This document shows positions 24,201-36,700 of a stretch of 64,000 nt of DNA, one piece after another. A model generated the notes under the pieces. It was not told where the DNA came from. It did not search any database and saw only the letters and a list, made by a program, of their open reading frames with translations. Positions within the stretch are counted from its first letter, which is position 1. Each line of letters starts with the position of its first letter. This DNA is from Apiotrichum sp. Y4204 (lineage: Eukaryota > Basidiomycota > Tremellomycetes > Trichosporonales > Trichosporonaceae). The stretch is taken from NCBI GenBank assembly GCA_025531455.1, contig JAMYHL010000011.1:744001-808000 (forward strand). Reading direction: 5' to 3'. Position numbers and translations under genes: made by a program.

Positions 24201-24503
24201 GCTGCTGTCCGGGAAGCGGGGTGCACGAGCGCGTGGGGTGGGCGAACTCGGTGGTGAGCGGCGCGACGCACGGCGCGACATTGGCGCGGCTGTCGGCGCC
24301 GTCGATGCAGATTCGCCCTTTGGCCCGCTCTCGAACTGCAGCTCGCGTAATAGGACCGCCGAGGGGGATTCGGGCGGCGGCCGCACGGGCGAGCTGCTCG
24401 AGCTCGAGCTCGCGGTGCTGTCGTCGCTTGGGCGCGAGGTGGCGACGGACGCGTACGGATTCAGCAGGTTCAGGAGCGAGTTGGCGTTCGGTGGTGATGG
24501 CAT
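21232..24503 (-). CDS. ATG9: Autophagy-related protein 9, lipid scramblase of Atg9 vesicles
   Basis: Multi-pass membrane protein that seeds phagophores and scrambles phospholipids. I chose ATG 24501-24503 ([17 protein letters not shown]); an in-frame non-ATG extension upstream is unlikely. About 270 residues of Ser/Pro/Arg-rich disordered head lead to [33 protein letters not shown] and [20 protein letters not shown]. Membrane segments follow ([60 protein letters not shown]). The core motif [20 protein letters not shown] then [14 protein letters not shown], and [20 protein letters not shown], are diagnostic. The C-terminal tail is acidic and disordered, ending LLHNVMNR. Short introns of the local type separate seven or so exons. 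ATG22 lies 35 kb away on the same strand; no functional link is implied. Confidence 0.96.
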
Positions 24504-24923
24504 GTGGATAGTGAGTGGGGGAGAGGTGGAGAGATGGAGATAGCGACGGCGATGGCGATGGGTGGCGAGTCTACGGCTGTGTATGACGTTGGCACGACCA
24601 GCCGCTCTCGGGGTCCTTTCCCACGGTGACAAGCGGAACGGTGACTACCAACCCTAATCTGCGTGCTTCTGGAACGCAAACTCGTGCACATGCATGCATG
24701 CATCTGACCGCTACACGAGGCAGGGGAGTGATGCATGGTTTCTACGAGAGGCAGTGGACTGGCTCTGTTGATGGTCCACTGACACAGGCACCAAAAGGAT
24801 GTCGCGCTGTTCACTTCTGTCCTTCTGTGTTGACGAAATCAACACATAACCGCATCAGGCGGCCACCTCATCGCTGTAGCACACCAGAAAACGAAAACAA
24901 ACAATACATCGCAAAATGGACAT
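24504..24923. other. Intergenic region between ATG9 and the U1A-like gene
   Basis: 420 bases: ATG9 leader/promoter plus the 3' untranslated part of the U1A-like gene. A short ATGCATGCATGCAT run lies near 24693-24706. Nothing else seen. Confidence 0.55.
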
Positions 24924-26217
24924 CTACTTCCTCGCATACGTGACCTGTGGGTGTCAGCTGTGATCAAACATAAGGATGGGGTGAGTGCGCCGGATACGGC
25001 CGCATCAGCGGATAGGGCACGACGGGGCCATTCGCTTGCTCCAACGTCGACCATCCGCGCAACACAACTCACCTTCATCTTCGTCTCGCCGTCAATCTTG
25101 AAGTTGTGCAGCGCGTCCTTTGCCACCGTTGCCGTCGCCTCGCTCTCAAACTCGACGAACGCAATGTCGCGCTTGGCGGCAATGGTACGGATTTCGACGA
25201 GGCCGGCGTACTGCTCGAACACGTCGCGCAGGTCCTCCTGTGTCGTCCCCTCGGGCAGGTTTTGCACGAACAGCACATTGTTCGGCGGAAGGTACTCGTC
25301 GGGCATCTGGAGACGCGGCTTCTTGGCCGACGGTGCGCCAGTCGCACTCTCGTCCACTGCTGTCAGCTGGCGATGCAGGTTTGTAAGCTCACCTCCGGCA
25401 CGCTGCTTTGCGCGCTGCTTGCGGCGCACAGGATTGGAATTCCGCTTCTTCTCTGGAATGTCAGCGTACGCAACATTTGTAAACCTACTCTTGTCCGCAA
25501 GTCGCTCCTTCTTCCACTCCTCGAGTGCCTCCTCGCCGTCCTCGCGCTCCACCACGACGTCCGCGCGCGTCTTGGCAAACTGGATGATCTGGGGTGAGCT
25601 GATGCAGGGGAGAAGGTCAAGACGAGTGGCCGTAGAGAAGTAGGCAGTCGTCACGGCTAAAGTCCACGATCGCCCAGCCACACGACGCCTTACGCCCCAC
25701 GGCCATCGGCCCACACTCACAACCGGCTTGCCATACAGCGGAAACTCGTTGACGTCGCGGCGCGCCTGGTCGGCGGTTTTCCGATCGCGGAAGCTCACAA
25801 ACGCCTGCCCGCGCATCCGCACATTGCGGTGCGCCGTAATCGGCATGAGCGGGTGGTACGGCTTGAACAAGGATGCAAGCGTCGCGGTCATGACTGTGGG
25901 GTGAGAGGCTGTAAATGGGATGTCACCGGCAGCTTGAACAACATCTCAGCCGCCCGCTTCCACTCACCTGGTATCCGGACCTTCTCGTTCAGGTTGTGGA
26001 GATAAAGCGTTGAGCTGGCGTCCTTCGGCAGCCCGTCCTCGCCCAGCTCCTCCGCCGTCTCCTCTTCTGCCGGTGCGCCATTCGCTCCTGCTGCGTCCCC
26101 GCTTCCGCTCGCGCGCCCGCTGTCGGCGCCGTTTGCCGGCCGCGCCACGGCTGCTAGCTCGTCCGCCTCGTCCGCTACTGTTGCGACGCGCGATGGGCCG
26201 GCGACGGGCGATGCCAT
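24924..26217 (-). CDS. U1A/U2B''-type spliceosomal RNA-binding protein with two RRMs
   Basis: Member of the SNF/U1A/U2B'' family, which binds stem-loops of U1 or U2 snRNA. Start ATG 26215-26217 sits in a strong ACCATGG context; the frame extends upstream only through non-ATG codons. After about 60 Ala/Glu-rich residues, RRM1 carries TLYLHNLNEKV (RNP2) and MRGQAFVSFRDRKTADQARR (RNP1). A lysine/arginine-rich linker follows (KKRNSNPVRRKQRAKQRAGG). RRM2 carries NNVLFVQNLPEGTTQEDLRD (RNP2) and AAKRDIAFVEFESEATATVA (RNP1). A last small exon supplies VTYARK and TAG at 24924-24926. Fungi often have one such protein serving U1 and/or U2; sequence alone does not tell which. Introns near 25916-25970 and 25590-25720 are larger than the local average. 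Confidence 0.9.
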
Positions 26218-26461
26218 GGTGGATGCCGGGATGGATGTTTGTTGTTGTTCAAAAGACAATGTTGTAACAGCGAAATGATGGACTTGTCGAAGTCGAAACG
26301 CAGTCTGGTGGTGAATGGAATATTTCGGGGATTATTTATTCCGCATTTATCCCAGGTCATTGTCGACCCCCAAGACTTAATCAATACCAGAGACGAGCTC
26401 AACAACCAGGATGGAGCACTAGATAGTACACTCTACATGCATAGTATAACCCAAACTCAGT

Positions 26462-28456
<1,995 letters not shown>

Positions 28457-28766
28457 GACGCTGCAAGGTCAGTCGCTTCGGCCGTCGTCGTCGGCGTGTC
28501 GCCGCGTAGTATGGGAGAGTGAATGCAAGGTGATGATGATGGGGACGATGTTGAGAGCAGCGAGGAAGACGTTATTGATGGCGAGCACACACTTGAAACC
28601 GGAAAGTACAGTAACGTGTGGCGCACGTGATCAGCACGCATGGAGTCACGTGATGCCTGAGATTTTCTGAATCTTGACGATCAGCTCCATCACGTTCAAG
28701 ATTCTCAACTTTCCCATCCTCTCTTCTGTTTCCACCACCTCACCCCCTCTCCTCCCCATTCCCACC
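28457..28766. promoter_or_regulatory. Divergent promoter between the MYST gene and RRP12
   Basis: 310 bases between opposed start codons. It carries the two CACGTGAT boxes. A CT-rich leader (CACCACCTCACCCCCTCTCC) precedes the RRP12 ATG. Confidence 0.65.
28624..28652. promoter_or_regulatory. Two CACGTGAT E-boxes
   Basis: CACGTG cores at 28624-28629 and 28647-28652, both followed by AT, 23 bases apart, about 115-140 bases before the RRP12 start. The second is TCACGTGA, a full Cbf1-type site. Two copies in one short promoter suggest function; which gene they serve is unknown. Confidence 0.5.
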
Positions 28767-31700
28767 ATGGCGTCCGCAGCGCAGCCGATAGACTTCGGCA
28801 CTCAGCTCGCCAAGGTGCGCCGCCTGACGTCCTCGGGGCTCGCGCACTCGGCCAAGCCCGCTCAGCTTCTCGTCGCCATCGAGTCCACCATCTCCTCCAC
28901 TCTCCCCGGCTCGTCCCTTCCGCACTCGCCCACGGCGTACTTCACCGCCCTGCTCCAGTGCCTTGAGAAGGCATGTGCAGATGACATTGCAGAGGGTGAG
29001 ACGGGCGAGGAAATTCCCGAGACAGAGAAGATGGGCGAAGGCGACCTCATCCCCGCTACCCTCTACCTTCTCGCCATCGTCGTGCCCGAGACCTCGCCGA
29101 AGGTCGTGACCTCGAAGCTCTCGGCGCTCCTTGAGTGCATTATTCCGCTCTTTGACACCGCCATGCCTCACCCTCCTGCCCTCCGCTCCCTTCTCCAGAT
29201 CGTTACCTCGCTCATCCTGTTCGCCACCGGCAGCTCATTGACCGGCTCGCCCCTCCTTAAGCGCGCGTTCAACTACCTCCTCGAGCTGAGCCTCGACCCC
29301 CGTCCGAAGGTTCGCCACGTCGCACAAGAGGGCGTCCGCAAGGTCCTCGTCACTCCCGTTCCGCCGCGGCTTACCCCCGGCGCCCACCCGTATCTTCCCC
29401 GTGCGCGCGAATGGGTCACTTCCGCTCTCGATGAAGATCTCCGTGTGAGCAGCAGCTCCAAGGGCAAGAAGGCCCGTTTCGCTGGCGCCGAGGATGCGAC
29501 TGAGAAACGCACGATTTGGATTGTTCAAGGTCTCCGTGGATGGGTTGCTGTGTGGGGAGACGAGGTTAGTCGTGCTTGACGACGATTAACTGACATTCAG
29601 CAACTGTCGCAGCTCTGCTCGCTTCTGCTCTCGCTGCCGCCGCAGCCCCATCTTACCTCGCAAGTCTACACCCTCCTCTCGCATCTACTCTCTCCTCCGC
29701 CGGTCGACTCGACAGGTGCCCGGCCAGAGGTGATGACCAACCTCCCGAAAATTGTCGAATCGCTTCTTTCGTCGGTCCCCGACCAGTCCTCGCCCGACGT
29801 CGCCACTTACCTCGGCGCCCTCAGCTCAGCGCTCGTCAAGATGTCGCTCCAGGACCCGGCCAACGTTCCTGCTTACCTTCCGCGCACGTTTAAGCTCATG
29901 TTCAACGACATGCTCCTTTCCGCCAACGCATCTCCCGCTGCATGCACTGCTGCCGCCAATGCCATCGGCGATGGCATCGTGCGCTTCTGCATCACTGACG
30001 AGGCTATCCTGGCGACGGTCAACTACCTCCGCCGCGGCGAGCACCTTCCCGGAGCGAGGAAGAAGCAGAAGACGCCGTTCCTTACGCGTGTTATATCGGC
30101 TGTTCTGGAGGCGCTCGACTCCCATGCTCTCCGCATGCCGTACCTTTTCACGATTCTCACTGCCCTCATCTCCCGCCTGCGTCTCCGCGTCACCCCTGGT
30201 CCCGCCGACGCCATTATCGATGCCAAGGGTGTGTCGCCCACGGCTGCTCAGGAGCTACTCCTGCCGCTTATCCGCGATGTCGGTGACCTCCGCAACCAGA
30301 AGGGTTTCGAGGCCAAGGACAAGGTTGACGAGGTGGTCGGTATGGCTATTGAGGTCATCGGCGTCGAGGGTGTCCTCGACGCGCTCCCGCTCAACATCGA
30401 GCCCGACGCGTGAGTTTGAATTGTTGACTATGCTAACCTTCAGCAAGGGCAACGTCCCTCAGCCTGGCCGCGCCCACCTTCTGCCGCTGATCCGCACCCG
30501 CACGACCAACGACTCGCTCGCCTTCTTCGCCACCTACTTCCGCCCGTTGTCGGAGCGCCTCTTCGAGCGCAAGGTGGCTGCTGAGGACGGCGACCGCGCG
30601 GCGGAAGCCAAGATCTGGGAGGTTGTCGTCGGCCAGATCTGGGACTGCCTGCCTGGCTTCTGTGAGATGCCCCGCGACCTGCAGGAGGGTCTCTCAGGCC
30701 CCTTCCTCAGCCTTATCACCAACCTGCTCTACACTCAGCCTCTCCTTCTCCCGTCGCTCCTCCGCTCGCTGTCGCTTCTCGTCACCTCGACCCAGCAGCT
30801 CATCGCCTCGGGTACCGAGCCCGCCCAGCTGCGCAAGCAGTTTGGCATTGACCAGGAGGGCGCCAAGGCCAACCTCGCGAAGCTCAAGAGCCTCGGTAAG
30901 GACATGGTCTCGGTTCTCCTCAACGTCTTTGCCAAGCTTCCTCGCGAGCAGCGCGGTATGGTCGGCGACGTCATCGGCGCTTGGACAGGCATCATGGACG
31001 CGAAGGACATCATTGAGACCTACAACACGGTCACCTCGCATCTGTCCGAGAACCTCGGCTCCACGGCTGCTCCGGCTCCCGGCGCCTCGCCCATCTCCCA
31101 CACCATGCTCGACCTTCTCATCCTCTTCGTCCCTGCTCTCCCTCCTGCTCAGAGCGCCTCCCTGTTCGCCGCCACTTCGACCAAGGACCTGCTCGAGCAC
31201 AACGACGCCACTGTTCAGAAGAAGAGCTACCGTCTGCTGAAGCGTCTCCTCGAGGCCGAGAAGCTGGGCGACGCGGCAAGTGGCGAGAAGCTCGAGGCCT
31301 TTGTCGCCCGTCTCAACGAGGTTGCGGCCGGCGTCGGTCCCGGTGCTCAGCGTGACCGCCTCCAGCTCCTGGCCTCGCTTGTGGATGCTCTTCCTCGCGA
31401 CCGCCTTCACCTCATCCCCGAGCTCCTTTCCGAGGCCATCCTCGGCACCAAGGAGGTCAATGAGCGTGCACGCGACGCTGGCTTCGACCTGCTCGTTGTC
31501 ATGGGCCACAAGATGGCCGGCGGTGGTGAAGTCAAGCAGGCGATCCAGGCCGAGGACTCTGAGGAGATGCAGGAGAACACCGTCGCGGCTACCGCCGAGG
31601 AGTACATCACCATGGTCGCCGCTGGTCTTACTGGCGAGACGCCTCACATGATCTCTGCGTCGATCAACGCCCTCTCGCGTCTTCTCTTCGAGTTCAAGGA

Positions 31701-32829
31701 CGACATCCCGGACGAGCTGATATCCGAGCTGGTCGCCACGATTGCTGTCTTTGTGGGCTCGAAGAACCGTGAAATCGTGAAGAGCGCACTTGGTTTCGTC
31801 AAGGTTGCGGTCGTCGCGCTCCCCCACGACGCTGTTGCCGCGCACCTCAACACCTTGGTCCCCGCGCTTCTGGGCTGGGTGCACGACCACAAGAACCACT
31901 TCAAGTCCAAGACTGTTCACATCTTTGAGCGCATGATCCGCAAGTTCGGCTACGACGAGGTGTACAAGCACGCACCCGAGGGTGGGGAGCGCAAGGTGCT
32001 TGAGAACATCAAGAAGCGCAAGGAGCGCGCTAAGCGCAAGAAGGCGGGCGCCGCCGACGACGACGAGGAGATGGAGGACAAGCCGCGGACAAGCTCTGGT
32101 AATGCCTTCGACGACATTCTCTACAACTCGGACTCGGACCTCGAGTCGGACAATGAGGACGAGGGAAACACCAAGCTCAACGCCCACGGTCGCCTGACAA
32201 AGCCGCTCTCCAAGCGCCAGCGCAAGGCTGCCGCCGCGGCCGCCAACGCGCAGTACATTCGCAACGAGGGCGACGAGCCTATGGACCTTCTGTCCCGTTC
32301 GATTGCTGGTGGTGTCAGCCGGGCGGACCCGGCTGCCGCGGCCCGCAAGCGCAAGCCGGGCCAGGACGCCGCGCACTTCAAGACGGACAAGAGTGGAAAG
32401 ATGATTATTGCCGAGGAGGACGACAACGACGGTGGCGACGCGCCAATGTCGATGTCGGCCGACGCGGCTGCCGGTGCTGGAAACGCCTACCTCACCTCCA
32501 TGGCCGGTGCGGACGGTGCGACCCGCGGCGCAAGCGGTGGACTCAAGTTCAACAAGAACACGAAGCGCGCACGCGAGGCCGACCGGGCAGAGATGGACGC
32601 GATGGACCTGGACGAGCTCATGGGCGAGCCGAAGAAGAAGGCCAAGAAAAAGGCGCCGATCAAGCGCCTCGGCGACGAGTTCCGCGCCAAGCGTGCCGGC
32701 GGCGACATCAAGCGCGACGGTGGCCCGGACCCGTACTCGTACGTCCCAATCGGGAAGGCGGCGGCGAAGCGTGGTGGCGGACGGGAGCGCACGTCCCTTA
32801 CGAACAAGAAGAAGGGCCAGCGCGCGTAG
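28767..32829 (+). CDS. RRP12: Ribosome biogenesis protein RRP12 (NUC173 domain, HEAT-like repeats)
   Basis: Karyopherin-like factor for 40S and 60S maturation and export. Three exons (28767-29564, 29601-30409, 30444-32829) with 36- and 34-base introns give 1,330 residues, close to yeast Rrp12. ATG lies in ACCATGG context. The body is alpha-helical, HEAT-like (for example LTSQVYTLLSHLLSPPPVDS, LVPALLGWVHDHKNHFKSKT, VHIFERMIRKFGYDEVYKHA). The C-terminal 250 residues are charged and basic: KRKERAKRKKAG, acidic patches EEMEDK and SDSDLESDNEDEGN, KPLSKRQRK, then KRLGDEFRAKRAGGDIKRDG and PDPYSYVPIGKAA, the conserved RRP12 tail. A 760-codon antisense frame is a shadow of codon bias. Confidence 0.95.
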
Positions 32830-33710
32830 TGTGGAGGTCGAGGAGGGGGCGTCGAAACGTGTTCGCGACGCGGCCGTTGCGCCCGACGCCCCACGATATA
32901 GATTGGTCGGATTGGATTCAGTACCCTCGCATTGTGATATCATGTTATTCTGTGCTCTTGGCTTGCACTCACCCAATCTGGAATACTCACCTATTCGACA
33001 CTCGACCGTGCGCGCTCATGACTAGTACCGCCGAAACGAATGAAGGGGGCGAGCAGCAGGGCTCGAGTAAGGAACATCGGGACTGGGGCGATGAGAGCCC
33101 GTGGACTATTGGGATCCTGACATTACTGACACTCCATTCTCAGAGGTCAGACGATCGGGCGATTCGGGCGCTGTTGTGTCTGGAATGTTTCGAACACGAT
33201 TTACATTGATATGCGCACACCGCCCGGCGACACCGAGGAGACCCTTCTTAAGCTTATGCACTGCGGTGAACAGAAGAAGACAGCAAGACCGCACCCCGAC
33301 GCCACGAGTAAACTAATCCACCGACCAGCAGGCCAGCACACAGCTACTGTGCACTGTGTGCTCCTCTGCTGATCGTGCCCCAACGCCCAGCGCAAGGCAG
33401 ACTATGTAAATCACGCCCTTGCGCGCGAGGCGCGAGTCTGATCCCTGCTATCCCGAGTGAGTCGCAATGCGCTCGCGCCAGCTTGCAGCCCTGGCTCTGG
33501 CGCGGCGTTGCTTCCCTGCTGATGGCATGCTCACCACACCACCACTGCCTCTCGCCTCACTGACGCATATAATCACCTTCCTTTCGTTTTTTCTTCTCTT
33601 CTTCACACTTCGACTTCGAAACCTTGTATTGGAACTGAGCACACTGTACCTTGATTTTCTTACTTCGATAACCGACCACCTGTGACTGGCGTCTGCACAT
33701 CTTTCTCACG
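32830..33710. other. Intergenic region between RRP12 and the helicase gene
   Basis: 881 bases containing the RRP12 3' end and the promoter of the next gene. A T/C-rich leader (TCCTTTCGTTTTTTCTTCTC) lies near 33580-33605. No credible frame or RNA gene. Confidence 0.55.
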
Positions 33711-36700
33711 ATGGGCAGAGCTCAGTGCTTCAAGTACGCCGCCGGGCACTGTCCGTACGTCTCGAAAGGCTGTCAAAAGCTGACATTAGGTTTGGCAAAA
33801 ACTGCACTTTCTGGCACGGCTCCCGGCCGCCAGGCAAGAAATGGGTACCGCCCCAACGAGCACCCACACCAGCACGTCAACCAGTGAGGCAAGCCGCCCC
33901 TGTCATCACTTTGCGGCCGCGAGTGAGATTCTACGCCAATTGGGGAGGGATGGCGCGCGTATTGCGAGCGGCACGGATGCGCGGCGGCTGGTCAGCGCCC
34001 TTGTCTCATCAAATAGGAGCAACAACGCCTGGGTACGTGTAATGGCGTGTGCACCGCTGATAGCAGCTCCTCGAGGACCGTGAAAGGGTGCTTGATATGG
34101 TTTCCGAGGTACGTCTGCCTCTGTCTTTGCTGCTCACATCAGACGCCGGGAAACCTCGCTGTACGTTTCTCCGAGGCCTTGTGCCTCCCTAAACATTCGA
34201 GCGCCAGTCTTTCATTTTCAACATACATGGGGCTAATTGGAGTGAGTGGTGGGTATGATAACGCTGACCGCAGTATCTTACTTGCGAAAGCGTTGTGAAG
34301 AGTGCCGCTCAGTCGAGCATCAAGTGAGTACCGGGACCAGAGAATTCCAACTTTGTGCGCCGAAAGCGCACTACTTCACATTCCCTGGCTTTGTTGTGCA
34401 AGATAATGAGGGGACACTGGATACTTTGACTGCTGCAACGTGTAGACTGGCTGGTGCATTTCCTCGTCAGTTTGCTGACAGCTCAGCGCGCTGTATGCTA
34501 TTGTGGACAAAAACATCAGCCCCGTTCTCGACATTCTCGAAAAGAACATTACCTCAAGTGTCGCGGCCAACACCTTTGCCAACCCAACAGTCCAGGGCGT
34601 GGTGCGCATCACGTCGGGCGTTCAGGTGTTCAAGCCGGTGGCTTCGCTTCTGATCGAGTATCAAGCGCGCCTTGGAGCGAAGTTCCTCCTCCCACGGGTG
34701 TGCGCTTTTGTAAACGACTTCAGCGAGCAGTTTGAAGAGTGGGCCGAGGCTGTCGTTGTCGGCAGATTCACCGACCCCCTCTCGCAGCGAGACAAAGAAG
34801 AACAAAGTTACATCCTTCAGCGTATCCGCAAAGATATCAAGCTGCTACGCGACGCCGCGGTGCCGCCTCAGACACAGGTGTCCACCGCCCAAGAGATTAG
34901 CCCTGGCGTCCTTGCCGCCCTGCAAGGAGAGTACGATGGTCCCGGCACTGTGTCCACGAAAGGCCCGCGCCACTCCAATGGTGGGTAGATGATCGCGTCA
35001 AACGCTGATGCAGACAAAACATGTATTCGGGACATTCGCGTGCAACCTTCAGAAGACGAGATGCGCGCTGAGCGCCCCGAGTATCTCCCCACGAATGTGG
35101 CTGGAGGACCGCATCACCTGCCCGAGAACAGCATGGCCCGCCTGTGAGTGAGCAAAGATCGCAGCTCTAACGACAGTCTTGATATCCAGTTCCGCCTTCT
35201 GCGCGCAGACGCGATGGGCGGGTTCGTCGCCGGCGTCCAGTCTCTCCTTGCCGACGCTGAGGATGAGAAGTTTGATAGGACCCAGCTGGCCAAGTGCCTC
35301 CGTGGGGGCGGCGGATGGTATATCCCAAGTGACGGGGGGACAGACTCCAAGTAGGTGAAGCGCTGAATCTTTGCTGACGACAGTTGCCTTCCAATTCTCA
35401 CCAACATAGAGTACGTCGGGCTAAATTTCGAGTTCAAGACCGGCCTCGTGATCCTCGTGCGTGCCGACTCACCGCCGGGACAGGCCCGCCACTATCCCCG
35501 TGGATTTTGGGCCCAGAGCAAGCGGATGCCCTCCGGCGGCCTCGTCGCTGTCGTGACCAAGAGCAGGAATGGCGCAGATGTAGCCATTGCGAATCTGACT
35601 ATGAGTGAGTCTTGATTCGGTTTGTTATTAACATTTGCACGAGCTTATGCCAGTGTCAACCCAGTTCAGGTTCCCCGCCGACCCCAAAGAGACCTTCATT
35701 TTCGGCCTACACTTTCTTGATACCGCGGCAGGAATCGCAGCCGCGCGTACTCTGCAACGCGGGGAGGCGCGCGACTTTTATTCACGTGTCCTTCTTGAGA
35801 GTCCAGTGCTGTACGAGTCTGTCCGGCCGTTCCTTCTCGCGCTGCAACGCGCCGAGCCCCTCCAGATTCCTCTCAAAGAGTATCTTGTTCCCGGCGACCT
35901 GAGTGGGAAACACATTGCGCTACCTGAGTACACGCAGAGGCCCGGGTTCACCTGGGACCTGTCTGTGTTGCTCAAAGAAGATGCCACTGTCTCCTCATGC
36001 AAGTTTGATCCCCGCACCCCGCTCTCGATTGCGAATGCGCGGGAAATCATGGCCCAACAGGGCAAACTTGACCCGAGCCAGAGCGAAGCGGTCATCGACT
36101 CTCGTACGCGCGAGCTCGCGCTCATCCAAGGGCCCCCCGGTACAGGAAAGACATTCACCGGCGTGGAGCTTCTCCGCGTGCTGTTCGCAAACAAGGTCCC
36201 CCCCATCATGTTGCTGGGGTTCACAAACCACGCGCTGGACCATATTTTGCGCGCTACACACAATGCCGGAGTTACGAAGAACATTGTCCGCCTTGGCTCG
36301 CGATCCAAGGACGAAGTCGTTAGCGAGCTCACCCTTTACAAGATCAGCCAGCGGGAACAGGGGAACTGGCGTCTTCAGCGCAAGGCCAAGAACCTTAGTC
36401 GCGAGATGAGGGGGATTGAAGGCGTGCGTCTGTTTATAAGCTACTTCAACTAACGACAGGAATTGACTCCGATCATCAAAGATCTTGGCGCTGAGGGTGT
36501 TACTGATGAACGCATCCTGGAGCACTTGAAGGAACACCATCCGGTCATATTCGCCGCTCTGCAGAACCCACCCCCGTACGTGACTGCTTGCTTCGAAGAG
36601 GACGGACTATGGACCAGCGTAGGCCGGAATGGAACGCATCTCCGTCGAAGCAACAACTACTGGGACTTTTGGCGCCATGGCAAGGACATTGACTTTGTCA

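Noticed and set aside
29752..30443. Second reading frame overlapping RRP12 exon 2
   Set aside because: Arg/Ser-rich out-of-frame translation that joins exon 3 only because no stop intervenes; the spliced frame is clearly RRP12.
30694..32976. 760-codon open frame antisense to RRP12
   Set aside because: It mirrors the RRP12 exon, whose high GC at third positions removes stops on the other strand; its Val/Leu/Arg-rich translation has no known domain.
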